This document shows positions 47,701 through 59,990 of a stretch of 64,000 nucleotides of DNA, in pieces (the first letter of the stretch is position 1; the number at the start of each line of letters is the position of its first letter). Under the pieces are notes generated by a model. It was given only the letters and a program-made list of their open reading frames with translations. It made no database searches and was not told the DNA's origin. The position numbers and the translations under genes are program-made. Source of the DNA: Plasmodium coatneyi (Eukaryota > Apicomplexa > Aconoidasida > Haemosporida > Plasmodiidae). The stretch is taken from NCBI RefSeq assembly GCF_001680005.1, contig NC_033564.1, forward strand, positions 372,001 to 436,000, in the 5' to 3' direction.

Positions 47701-48593
47701 GATAGAGATAGAATCTCTCTGCAATAGTAATAATATCACTCCTGTCATTTCGGAGGCACTGAAGGAATGCCCATCCTCCGGCATCCTCTGGTCCAAGGCA
47801 ATCGAATTTGAAAATAAGAACCTACAAAATAGCAAATCTGTTACTGCTTTTAACAACTGTGGGAATAACGCCTACGTCATTTTAACCGTGGCGAAATTGT
47901 TCTGGCAGCATTTCAAGACACAGAAGGCGAGGAAGTGGTTTTACCGCGTGATCAGCCTCAGCCCGAACTTCGGTGACGGATGGGCCACCTTCCTCGCCTT
48001 CGAAATCGACCAGCAGAACGAGGTCAACCAGAAGGACATAATCAACAAGTGCATCAAGGCGGAGCCCAACCGAGGTAGGCACGTCGCCCAAGCGAAACGG
48101 AAACGATATCCAAATTGTTCTGATCGCCCCACTTCTCTTCTACACCGTATAACTCCACCCATACACTAACCACCCATACGCTAACCACCCTTTTGACCCA
48201 CCCGCAGGCTACATGTGGAACAAAATCACCAAGCGCGTCGAAAACTGGAGGCTCAAGTACCCGCAGAAACTCTACAAGTACATCAAAGAGCTCTTCCCCG
48301 AAGTCTTAAAGAAAAAAATTTCGGAGCAAATATGGAAAATTATGAGCGACGAGAATGTTGGTCTTCCGGTTTCACCGTCTAACCCCACGGTAGATGCGCT
48401 ACCAACAGTAGAAGCAGCGGATGAACCCGAAGTTGGGGATACAAACCAGACGGACCACACGGTGGACGACAAAACTGTCTCCGGCAAAAAGGGGAAAGCC
48501 AAGAGCGCGGAAAAAAAAACAAATAAACGTAAAGGCACCAATGAAGAGGGCGAAGAACCTGAAAAGGCGGACCGACGGAAGAAAAAAAAATGA
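44708..48593 (+). CDS. PRP6: Pre-mRNA-processing factor 6 (PRP6), U5 / tri-snRNP HAT-repeat protein
   Basis: Exons 44708-48074 and 48208-48593 (phase-1 intron GTAGGC...CCGCAG) give 1250 residues. The N-terminus contains the PRP1_N motif (PFGKAPVGYIPGKGRGVTGF). A Thr-Pro array follows at about 190-300 (TPLGTQTPLGTQTPLGRQ...). From about residue 365 to the end run some fifteen HAT/TPR-like repeats (for example HGPGWIAAARVEELAQRK, IPTSAEIWINASKLEEKQG, CPHSSVLWLMYAKQKW), with one Asn/Ser-rich insertion near 810-870. Exon 2 gives the last repeat (GYMWNKITKRVENWRLKYPQ) and a Lys-rich tail. PRP6 bridges U5 and U4/U6 snRNPs. Plasmodium versions are longer than the about 940-residue human protein, mostly through insertions. 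Confidence 0.96.
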
Positions 48594-49095
48594 GTCTTCC
48601 CACGGGTGCTTTTCTGCACATGTGCCATTCCATTTTATGATACTTCTTCTTTTGGATCCTCACCTATTTTTCGTGCCTTTTTTTTTTTTTTTTTTTTGTT
48701 TAACCATGCAGGAACGCTGCTTACATCGCGTCTGCAAAACTCACCACGATAATTTTTTTCATATCGATTTTATTTGTACCTTTTTGTTAACCTTTTGAAA
48801 GATCAAACTGTTACAACACTTCGCAGTTGTTCGAAAAAAAAAAAAAAAAAAGAGTTAACGTAAAAAATTGCGCCAAAACTGCGGCAAGCTACGCGCACGC
48901 ATGAAGCATCGCATGTGTTGGCGGCACTTTATGCTCCTTGTCAACATAGAGGTCCGCTTTATTCTTCACACCGTTACGTGTGTGCAGCAGGGTCTATGTC
49001 GCACTTCACCCTGGATTCAAAATTTCCCCCTTCTGAATGTTTCCTTTTACAAACGAGGAAGGATCATTTTGTATGGAGGTGCGATCCGCATGGGG
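48594..49095. other. Convergent 3' spacer between PRP6 and G-patch gene
   Basis: A T run of about 18 at 48680-48697 and an A run of about 16 at 48836-48851. No gene seen. Confidence 0.5.
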
Positions 49096-50397
49096 TTACC
49101 ACTTCGCACTGCACTTCCCCCACATATTTCGCTTTTTCCATTTCTTCTTCTTTTTAGACCAATTCTTTACCTTACTTATTATAGCTACCTTATTGTTTAA
49201 TTGATTGCCGGTTTTTATTTTCCAGTTGGGGTCAGCCCCACTGGATTTTATCTGACTGTCTGTTTCACTGTCGTTTGGATGATCTGTGCACCTTCCCTTA
49301 ATCTTCTCCCCCTCCTTTAAATTGGCATTCTTCTCAGAATTGTTGTCATGGGTAGATGCCTGGTCTTCCCAGTTGGAAGACACGCATTTATCACTTCCTG
49401 AATTTAATGAAGTGTCGCTCTTTTTAACAAAAATGGAATATTTTATATTTTCATTTTTTTTCTTTTCCGGTTTTTCTTCGCCGGTGGGGTGGGAGGGTTT
49501 ACTGCCGGCCTGATTTATTTTCTTGGCACAATTGTTATACATGTCTTCCCACCACATGCCTCCCTTCTCGTCTTCATTCTTTTGGCGTTCTTCATATCCT
49601 AGCTGAAAAAAAAAAAAAAATGGTGGACCATAAAATGGTAATGAAATTTGGTAGGGGTGGGGAAAAAAGAAGTGCGCCCCGGGTACACAATGGACAGACA
49701 CATCAAGAAACATGATCGTCATGAGGACGAAGTGTTTGGGTCGGGAAAATACCACGTGCATCTACTTGGCGTTATCAGGCATGTGGAATTTTTTTACTTT
49801 TTTTCGATTCACTTACCCCGTGCTCCCCGTACTTCCTAATTTTCATGATGCTCACGTCTCCATTTTCGAGTTTCCCGAGGCCCTTTCCCCTGCAAGTGGA
49901 AAAACAGAGAAGTGCGATGATTGGCGGGGGTAAGCAGCACGGTGGTGTTACAAAGCAAAACGGCGCTGCTCCGCTCCGCCGTGTTAGTTGTCCCCCCTCT
50001 GGGGTGTCCCTCTTTTCCTGCTACTTACTTGGCCCATCCAAATTTCTGCATAATATAGGAACCATATTTTGACTCCACTGGCTTGGACTGGTTTTCTAAG
50101 GAGTAAAAAAAAAAAAGGGAAGATTAATGCGAACGTTCCGTCTCCTTGTAACTCTTTCACAAGAGAACCTGACAAAAGGTAACTTTCAACGGTCTGCGCT
50201 AATTTGCTGTTGACCAAGAATGTGCATGCAATCTATACAACGGGTTAGGTGTCGAAGGGGGGAAAAAAAAAAAAAAAAAGAGACCATCACAAGGTGTCTA
50301 TAATTTTTAGCTTTCCCCTTGCCCATATACACATGTCTATTTTTTTTTTCCTCTTACGTATTTCGCCCAGCAACTTATCGTAGTACTTCTTCGACAT
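49096..50397 (-). CDS. G-patch domain protein (GPATCH4-like)
   Basis: Four minus-strand exons: 50358-50397 (MSKKYYDKLLGEI), 50029-50095, 49817-49889 and 49096-49602, summing to 687 nt (228 aa) with phases 1,2,0. Exons 2-3 encode a G-patch: YGSYIMQKFGWAKGKGLGKL then ENGDVSIMKIRKYGEHG. Exon 4 continues LGYEERQKNEDEKGGMWWEDMYNNCAKKI; the paired Trp followed by an Asn-rich helix is like GPATCH4 (WW-x-x-x-FN). The rest is charged low-complexity ending in a Lys-rich patch. G-patches activate DEAH helicases in ribosome biogenesis or splicing; the Lys-rich tail suggests the nucleolus. PINX1 is the other candidate. The gene was assembled from small exons; its summed length and phases fit. Confidence 0.85.
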
Positions 50398-50576
50398 GTT
50401 GGGATCGTTAAAAGGTGCTTTCTCCCCTCAAGTGAAAATTGAGGGCAGCTATTCTTTCGAAGCAGGTGAGCTGATGATACCTTCAAGCATTTGTGTATGC
50501 ATGAGGAGTGTACATCTTTATGGACCAAAAAAAAAAGGAACAGTTTTCATTCCCCTTGGTTGCGCAAAATCAACCA

Positions 50577-50608
<32 letters not shown>

Positions 50609-53600
50609 TATGGAAAGCCCAATCAAAAGATAAACAAATGATGACTGCCTAGGTTTTTACCGACTTTTTTTTCTCCTTCCTTTTTGATAGCTCCTTGAAG
50701 AATTATTTTTTGATTGCACGAACGGTTTCGCTGAGAGTGCTTTTATTTATTATTTATTTATTTTTTTTTTTTGGATAATGCGTACAATTGGCACACACAT
50801 GTAGCTTCCTCTACCGTTGCAACAATTTTAGCGCAAACAGGAGAGTTGCAGATGTATGCTCCCGTAATTGAAAAAACCTGGTGATGGTTCTTTCTCCTTC
50901 CATTCATGTGAGCGGTAGAACATGCCACTTTTGTGTCCTCCAATTTTGCGTTATCTCACGGCAGGCGCGGATTTACCTCCCCTATGACCCCTGCTTTGCA
51001 TTAAGAGTGGATCACAGAAGCGGAATCAAAACGTGGCTCTGTAAAACTTGAGAAGCAACAAAAGAGGACACAGAAACAAATTGCGACGTGGCAAAAAAAA
51101 AAAAAAAAAACGGGGAAAAAAAATATGAGGAATCCCGGAACGCTAACACACTGCACACGTTTTTGTTTATATGCCAACGTTTTTACGTAAACCTGGCAAC
51201 TCAAACGGGCATGTGTATGGAGCGCACCAAATGGGGACACACAAACTAACACGGAGAAAAAAAAAAAAATTAAAGAATGAGAGAAATTGCAATTTTACAA
51301 AAAAAAGGGATTCCACATGTGTTCCTATTTGACACACGGAACGGTAATTTTTTCTCGAAAAAAAAAAAAAAAAGGAAAGAGGGAAAATAAAATGGCAAGG
51401 AAGTCCAAACAAAAATGTACAAAAAAACATGCGACTCAGCAATTTGTAACGTCTTTTTTTCTGTTTGCGGGGTGCCAAACAGGTTGGGGTTAGAGGATGC
51501 TCCTTCCTTAGCCGCTTAACCCTGCAACCTCCCAAGATCACCAACAGATTAAAAAAGCTAAGTCACCAAAAAATGCCGCCAAGTTGCATACGCACGTATT
51601 ATAATTGCTTATACCGGCGTATGTCCATTTCCGAAGGGGAAGTTACTTTGTCCGTGAAAATTTTCCCCCTCACAAATGGAAATGCAAATGAATAAGTGCT
51701 TTCATACGTACAACTCACATGCATACGGCTACGTGGAGGTCGCCTTCGGTCAAACAGACAACAAAATAAATTGCGTCACTTTTTCGTTGTTCACATTTCA
51801 CCGACGTTTTTCCCCCGGGAAATTAAAAAAAAAATGATGAAGAGGGGGGATGCAAAAAACGGCCGCTCCGCTCCTATTTTTTTACAAATTGGAAGAACAA
51901 ACAAAAAAGGGGTGAAGAACTTTTTAGAAACACTTTTTCGAGCGGCACAATAGGGGAAATGAGGAATGTCATAAAAGCATATAATAATGCGTGCATATAT
52001 AAAAGTAGAACGGCTCGCGCACCGTTAAAGTATTCAAATTACGTACCCATCTGTACGCGCAACATACGTAAGTATAAAAAGGAACTATGTATGTTGTTGA
52101 ATATATTTGATGGGTATTATAAGCTGCTTATTATTTTTATTTACTTGGTACAAATGCGGAGGGCTCATTTGGTGGGCCTGCACTTTCTTGCCAACTTTCC
52201 GCCCAATCAAGGCGCCAAAAAAAAAAAAAAAAAAAAAAAAAATACTCCCCAAAGTACGTGACCGCACTGTCGTCTGCACGCACGTTTAGTATTATTTTTC
52301 TTTCCAACCCGATGTGACCCTTCGGCCCCATATTTATTGCGAACTGAACCCGTCGGGGCATTCTTCATTTTAGGGGTGCATTGTTCCTTTATAGGCTCTC
52401 TGTCGAATAGCCCCCCCATGCAATATTATTATGGTACTATATGTTATTGCAATTGTTGTACTGTTGTATTGTTGTAATATTATGCCATCGACTCCGCTAT
52501 CCACCGCACCCCCCGTTTGCATTCGTTACTCGGGGGGGGGCCACAAGGGAGGAAGAAACAAAGGGGGGCAAACATAAAGAGGAAACAAAAAAAAAAACAT
52601 ACTGTAGTTATGCCCCTATTTCCGTATATACTTCACGTATGCCCACAGTGCCCCACAAAAAAATACATGCGCAATTAAGCCCGCAATGGGTAACCCATAC
52701 AATTGACTACAGAAAAAACGTACGTGCGAACCTATGCGCAAAATTACATGCATGTTTTCACGCGTCGTACCCCTGTCGTTATATGTAAATTTCGTAAAAA
52801 AAAAATAAAACCATTTTTTTGCCCTTGAAAAAAAAAATTGCCCCACATGAAAATAATAACCTTCCAAAAGGAAAAGAAAAAAAAAAAAAAAGCAAATAGT
52901 GCTACAATGCTACTATATAATTAAAACGAATGATAGATAATCTCTTTTTTTTTTAATCGCCTTTTAATTTTCATCTAAGTGATAATATATGTATCCATTC
53001 CATTTGCATACATATATGTAGCCCTTAAGAGGAGAAAATAAACCACGTTTTATTTTCGCGCGTAGCTATACATATATACATATGTATATATGCCTATATA
53101 TATACAAGTACCTACGCGACAGAGATCCGTACAGATGCTTATAGCACGTTTGCACGTGTTTATATGATCACTCCGCATATATGCGAAATGCTTCTTTGCT
53201 CCCATTTCATGCCAACAGAAAAAGGAGTACGATAAAAACGTTCCCACAGAGTGACCAAGGCCAAAGAAAGAAAAAAAAAAGTGCAAAGGAGTACAAAACG
53301 AATGCCTACAGAAATATAGGAAAGAAGAAAGAAGAATTTATATGTATTCATATGTGAAGGATATATATAGCATACGTATTTTCGCATGACTACATTTGTA
53401 CGACGGCACTTTTTATGGCTACACTTGTATAACTGCATCCGCGTAGCGATATTTTCATGCGTGCTTTTTCGTACCTCCACTTGCATTCCTACGTTTGCAC
53501 GAGGACCACTTCAGCGTAGTTTTCCCCGTTTAATTGGCGAGGAATCAACGGCAATATTGTGAAACGAGCCAATAACTTGCGTACGTATGCACATGCGTGT

Positions 53601-55349
53601 TCGTATCACCCCACAGAGCAGCATTCGCCCGTATGTCGGTCGTGCCCGCAACTGCTTTATGCCGTATGCAACACATCCCCTTTTGCGCCAATCGCATATT
53701 ACGCATACGTATTTTGCGAAGCATATCCCCACCGTCACGCGTTCATACCTATATAGCAGTTTGACGTGAGGAAAAAAAAAACGTACATTGTGAGCATAGT
53801 TACACAACATTTTTTTTTTTTTTTTTATTACACCCCATCGTGCATATACCCGCGTAACACACAAACCGTGTTATGAAACGAGCAATTATGTAGGGGAAAA
53901 TAACACGATAAAAGGAAAAGAAAAAAAGAGGCAGAAAATTGCGTCCATGTTTTGGAGCTTTCAAATCGAAAATTGCAAATTTGTGTACAATTTTGCATGT
54001 GTCAGTTGGATGTCCAGTTTGTACTTCGTTTCGTTTTATTTTCCATCACGTCGTTTTTCTATGCCCACTCTTTGTACAAATTACATAGTGTGAGCATTTA
54101 AGAAAACCAAGCAGGTGAGCGACTTTCACAAGTTGATGTCCTTCGCAGTTTTACTCCACGTGGCATTTACATATGTATGACGAAAGCTCGCCTTCCAATT
54201 TCAAACATTCGCATAATTTGCCTGAACAAAAATATAAACAAAAGCGCTTCTCAAAAAAAATGGATGTTATAGCAAGAAAGACTCGTCAATTTTTACGATA
54301 AATCAGGTCAGGACATATTTTCAATTTTGAATTTTGAAGCGCCATTCGTGCCTTATTGTGTTTATGAAATATTATTTGCGACCATTTTGCTCGTGCCGAT
54401 TTGTGCGTGATAAATTGTCACTCGCGATCGTCTACCTGTGAGCGCCCACTTTACGAGCTCCTGCTGAAGAGTCAAAGTTTGGTGCAAGCACGAAGGAGCT
54501 TTCACCGCAACGGAAGGGAAGAAATTAAGGATTAGACAAAATAAAGGAGAAAATAAAATTAACGTCAAAGAAAAACCTACAGCTTGAGACCCCGAATTAA
54601 AGAAGTTTTCAAAAGGCCAACACGCACATACCACATACGCATCACCAAAACGTGCATGTAAAAAAATATACTCCAAGGTGTAAATCCAACGCTAGGGGAA
54701 ATTACGCGCACGAAAAATTTTCACGTCAGCGTAGGACATACCGCTATTCTTTGACCTTTTGGCCATTTAATGAAGAAAGCACATCGTCACTACGCTTGTT
54801 GTATCCCTTGAAAAGTTATTTTTGATAAGAGTACATTTTAAAATATATTTAAGTGTACATGTGGACAGTTGTCAAATAATTGCCAATACGAACAGAACAA
54901 AAATTATTTACGCGCATTTTAGACCAATTCAGTGACCATTTTTAAAGACAAAAAAAAAGAAAAGAGAAAATTTTTTTTTTATATGCTTGGGTACATTGAC
55001 GACATTCATTTGTGTAGAAAATTTCCACAAACGCGCACTTCGCACCAACCCACGCTCATAAGTTGTCAAGTTGTTTTTGCCAAGTTTATAAATAGAAACA
55101 AATACAAGTTCTTCACAGAATAAATATTGCTGATCAAGTGTTTATCTTTTGAAAGGTGTCTAAAGGGGATTTCCATCGCTCAGCTATCAGAAGAGAAAAC
55201 TGCTAAGCGCAAGGAGAATACCCACAGAGGGCCAAAAAAGGAACATACACGAATAAGCCAACATAGCATCGAAGAAGCAGAGTAGAGAAGTAGCGAAGTA
55301 GTGACCAAGCTCAGAAGGTCCAACCGAAGTGTCAGACAAACACGATAAA
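50398..55349. other. 5-kb intergenic region (divergent promoters)
   Basis: No gene that I can support. Scattered A/T runs (50583-50609, 51089-51108, 52216-52242, 53811-53826). The segment 51470-52440 is comparatively rich in C/G words and contains only short ORFs without family resemblance. Part of 54700-55349 is probably 5' UTR of the next gene. Confidence 0.5.
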
Positions 55350-56050
55350 ATGAGCGCAGTTATGGAGGAAAACAAGATGGAAATTGAGGCGAATAAAGAA
55401 AATGAATGCGAGGGAAAGGCGATCGAAGGGTTGAACGAGGGAAACATCAACGGCGAAGCGTGCATTAACAGTGGTAGCAATGAGAACAGCCACGGAAACG
55501 ACGAAAGTGGCGAAAAAAGCTGCAACAACGGTGAAGGCGACCAAAAAAGTGGCGACGACGAGAAGGGCAACGAAAACGAAAGCAAGGCAGAAAATGACGA
55601 GAACAAAAGCAGCAACCGCTGGGCGGACATGTGCGAGGACTACGACGCTCCATTAGGTAGGCACAACTCGCATACAACGCGATTCGGGTGGCAGGGAAAG
55701 AACCCCCTCCTGTGTAGGCGTGCATATGTTACTCGCTTGTATGTACACACCGCTTTGGTCGGGCCTGACCGTATTCACACCAAACCCGCGTGAAATTTCA
55801 TAAAATTTTCACATAAAATATACGTGGAGGAACCCATTCTATTCATACCCCATTTTGTCCCCCTTTGCAGTTGACACGTACAACGACGACAAGGATATGA
55901 AGCACAGAACGACGGATAGCAATTTTAGCGACATGCATAGCAGCATGAAGCAAAATTATTTCATGTCAAACAAGAATGGTAATTTTGCATTACAACTGCG
56001 GATAATTGTGTGTGCATATTATTTATTTTCTTTTTTTACCTGACCCGTGC

Positions 56051-56087
<37 letters not shown>

Positions 56088-59000
56088 TGAATTGGCTACC
56101 TCACATCGCTATCTTTCCCCCCCGTAGACATGAACAACTTCTCGCCGAGCTACGAAGTGTACATCCGTAACCTACACCTGGAGATAACGAAGGAAGAAGT
56201 GTACAAGTTATTCGAGGGATATCGCATCAGGAGGGTGAACATTTTAAATAAAAAGGGCAAAACGGCAGCAGCGTATGTAGAGTTTGACAATGCGGAAGAC
56301 ATGAACAGATCGCTGGAGTTAAATGGAAAGATGATTTATTCGGGAAATAACACATTCGAGCACGGAGCAATATCGGTCATAATAAATAAGGACAAAATGA
56401 AAAATTTCCACACCAGTCAGAAGCAAAATAAATTTAAAAAAGTTATCGGAAGGACCAACAACAGCTTTTCGACCTTGCGACAGGGAAATAACAATATGAG
56501 TAACTTGATGAGCAATTACAACGTAGGAGGGAATAGCGGCAACAACATGAACAGTAGTAACAATAGCCCCTTCGGAATGAACAATAATATGTACTTCAAT
56601 GATAGCAACAAAAATTTGAAAATGGATATGAAGGGGAACACGATGAATAGCAGTAACAACATGAATGCAAGTTTTAGTAATTACACACACATGAAGTTAA
56701 ATTATATGAACAATAGTAGCAGCAATGCTGGAGGTGGCATGCACATGAACCAAGGAAGTAACAATAATTCCCACATGCTAAATGAGAAAATGAATACTAG
56801 TTCTGCGTTTGCCTTTAAAAGTATGAACTACCCCAACAGTAGCAACAACAATAATGCGGGGAAAAATATCGGCATGAACAGTGAAGGCAATGCCAATACG
56901 TCCACCGTACCAGAACAGAGGAAAAAGCTAGTCCTGAAGAAACGTACCGTGCCATTGGATCAAAAGACGTATGTTATCAACCCAAATATTTTTGGAGAGG
57001 CCAAACCGGTTGATACCAACCCGGACAAAATTCTAGCCGATAACGTTACCAAGGAGAAAGAGTCAAATGATATTGCGAATAATGTTGGTGAGGAGGGGGT
57101 TAAGAAGCTGGAAGGACAGGAAGATGACGACGCGCAGCAGAAGAAGTCTATCGGGATGAACAATGAAAATGTTGGGAACAACATGGACGACCCGAACGGT
57201 AGTAGTGGCGGAAATAAGAGCGTGTTTAACTACAAAAAAAACGTGAACGCAGGCAGAAATTTTAACTTTAGTAGCAACCTCCAAAGCAGCAACAATAATA
57301 ACGGTAACAATAACAGTAACAGTGGTAACACTTCGGGGGGTAAGTACTCCAACACGAAAAAGATTTTCATGGTGAATAAGAATAACCCCAGTAACAACCC
57401 CAGCAGTGGGATAAGGAAAATTTTAAACAGCTCTGATAATAACCAAAGCGGGGGCAAAAGCATAGGAAATAGCGGTTTGAACAGCCCGGGCAGCCCAAAT
57501 GCGAATAACCTCGGCCCAGACGCGAACAACTCCACAGGGAACATGAAAAGGATAAACTTGAGCAACAGGAACAACAAAAATGCAGACATGAATAATAGTG
57601 CAAACTCCAGCCCATTCGGTACCAATGTAAAGAACATGAATGCGGATGACAAGAACAAAGGACTGAACCTGAGAGGAATGCATGGTCATAATAACGCCTT
57701 CGAAAATAAAACGTATGGAGGGGCAAACGCACATGAGCATGGAACAGGAAATAATGCATTTGGAGGAGGTAATCCATCTGGGGACTACTCAAAGGACATG
57801 TTTGCCAACTTCCGAAGCGGGAACCTAAAAATGGAGAAGAAAAGCAACGACTCGCCCTTTTCCAGTGGGAGGCAGAAGGAACTAAATATCATAAAGAAAG
57901 ACGACAAGGCGAATATCAAAAATATTATTATGAAGAATATGAAGCGGGAAGATGGAGGGAATACCAACTACAACAACAACAACAACAACAACAGCAGTGG
58001 AGATGCTGGCGGTGCTGGTGCTGTTAGCGGGGGAGGCTACAAACACAAGAGCGAAAACGGCCCCCTCTTTCGTAACAAAGATTCAGGAGGACTCAACTTC
58101 AGGACAAATAAAGCTGGCGGATCTACTGGTGCATCTAAAATGAACTCAGACAATGATGGAGGTAAGGACAGCATGATGAATTATAAGAAGAGTAATGATG
58201 CCAATGTTAAGAAAGGCGAAGAACCATTTGAAAATATGAACCGAGGCCCCAACAGAAATATCAACAGGAATAACCACTCCTATGGAAATGTCACTTCATC
58301 CCAAGGAACCAACGCAGGGGAAAGTACTGCCAATAACAGCCGACCTGGGGGAACCACCACCACCACCACCACCACCGGAGCAGATAACTGCAATGCACAA
58401 GGGGGGGACAACTCCTACAGTTACAACATTGAAAATTTGTACGACAGTTCGTTGAAGTATGTGAAAAATGCCAATAACTCAAATAAGGCGAAAAAGGTTA
58501 CCGCTGTGAAAACGGTGAAGGTTATCGCAACGGAAAAGAAGAACGATGATGATAGTGACTCAGAGGAGATGAAAGATAAGAGTGGAAAAGACGACCCGAA
58601 CAATGACGGAACGGGGGATGATCACAACGCAGGTACCAGTACCGGAAACAACAACAACACTAGTGGTGGCCATGGAAAAGGATTTGATAAAAGCGGAAAG
58701 GACGACAAATGCAATGACGATAAGAAGGTAGGGAACAATTACGATGACTCTGCCAGGAGCAATGATAACTACACCTACGAATCGGATAGCTCAGAAAATT
58801 GCAAAGATATCACCACGACCAATTTGAAGTCCACTCTGCTACACACTAAGACGAAGAAGAGAGTGAAAAAGAAACCTGTCGAAGAAGGAGAACAAAACAG
58901 CGGAAATAACCCTAATGATGAGAATGCACAGAATGGCCAAGGAGGAACAACAGGAAACAGCAAGACACAGAAAATCGACATTTTGATCAAGCCCAATTTG

Positions 59001-59990
59001 AAGAAAGGGGAAAATATTTGGGAAGCGAGAACACACCTGCTGGTGGAGCAGGAGAACAACATGAAAAATGACAAAGGGTCACAGGACGGCTCCAGGAGGA
59101 GTCATTCCCCTTCGAATAAGGTCAGTCGTGGCAGCAGTCACCGTAGGGATGGAAGCAAGAGAAGGGACAGTAGTAGCCGGAGGAGGGACGACAGCAGGGG
59201 GGACAGATACGGACGCAGGTATGACCGTCGGGATGATCACCGAGATGATCGTCGTGATGACCATCGAAAGGAAGACCGAAAAGACAGCATAAGCAGCAGC
59301 AGAGAAAAAAGGGAAGATGACAGGAAGGAGGAAGAAAAGGAGGAAGACTCCTATGAATACAGAAAGCAGAACCGAAATTATGATAAATATGGCAGTCGAG
59401 ACGACTACTATGAAAGAAAGCGAAACGGAAAATACGGCGCTCCCGATAAAAGAGGGTACGACATGAAGAGCTACGGTGATTCGTATGACAGGGGCAGCTA
59501 CAGGGACAGTTACGATAGAGGCAGCTACAGAGATAGTTACGACAGGGGTAGCTATAAGGATAGTTACGACAGAAGCGGCTACCGAAATTCTCACGACCGC
59601 ATAAGCTACAAGGATAGTTACGACCGAAGCAGCAACTACGTTGAGTACGACAAAATGGACAACAAATATTATTCAAACAACTACAACTCCATGAGACATA
59701 AAAACTACAAACCCCATCACAATGCCCATGGAAAAATGAACAACTATAGTTACCAAAATAATTACAAGTCAGGTCATTATTATAAGTACCCAACGAAGGC
59801 AGGACCAGGGACCTACTACAGCAATAGCAAAAATGTAACCAAGGCTAGTGAGAAGGAAAAAACGGAGACCAAGGCAGATATACAGGCCATCCCGAAGAAG
59901 GCCATTGTCACCACTGTTAAGACGAACAACGTTTCGATTAAGAAGAACCGTTACGAATGTTTGGATGATGGTGACGAGAGCGACAAGTGA
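55350..59990 (+). CDS. Asn-rich RRM protein with eIF4B-like motifs
   Basis: Exons 55350-55656, 55871-55978 and 56128-59990 give 4278 nt (1425 aa), with both introns in phase 1. Residues 90-102 read RWADMCEDYDAPL, similar to the SWADE motif before the eIF4B RRM. One RRM spans about 147-228 (RNP2 VYIRNL, RNP1 KTAAAYVEF). At 404-435 the text KKLVLKKRT ... NIFGEAKPVDT matches eIF4B's LNLKPRS ... IFGGAKPVDT. Long Asn/Ser/Gly-rich stretches follow. From about 1150 to 1310 lies an Arg/Asp/Tyr/Gly region, including DRYGRRYDRRDD and at least six copies of an 8-residue SYDRGSYR-type repeat, like eIF4B's DRYG domain. The C-terminus is KKNRYECLDDGDESDK. In Plasmodium such a gene is usually just called RNA-binding or asparagine-rich. 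A role in translation initiation with eIF4A is inferred. Confidence 0.88.

Noticed and set aside
55326..55349. GTG start extending the RRM protein N-terminally
   Set aside because: A non-ATG start is unneeded; ATG at 55350 is in frame and followed by normal coding text.
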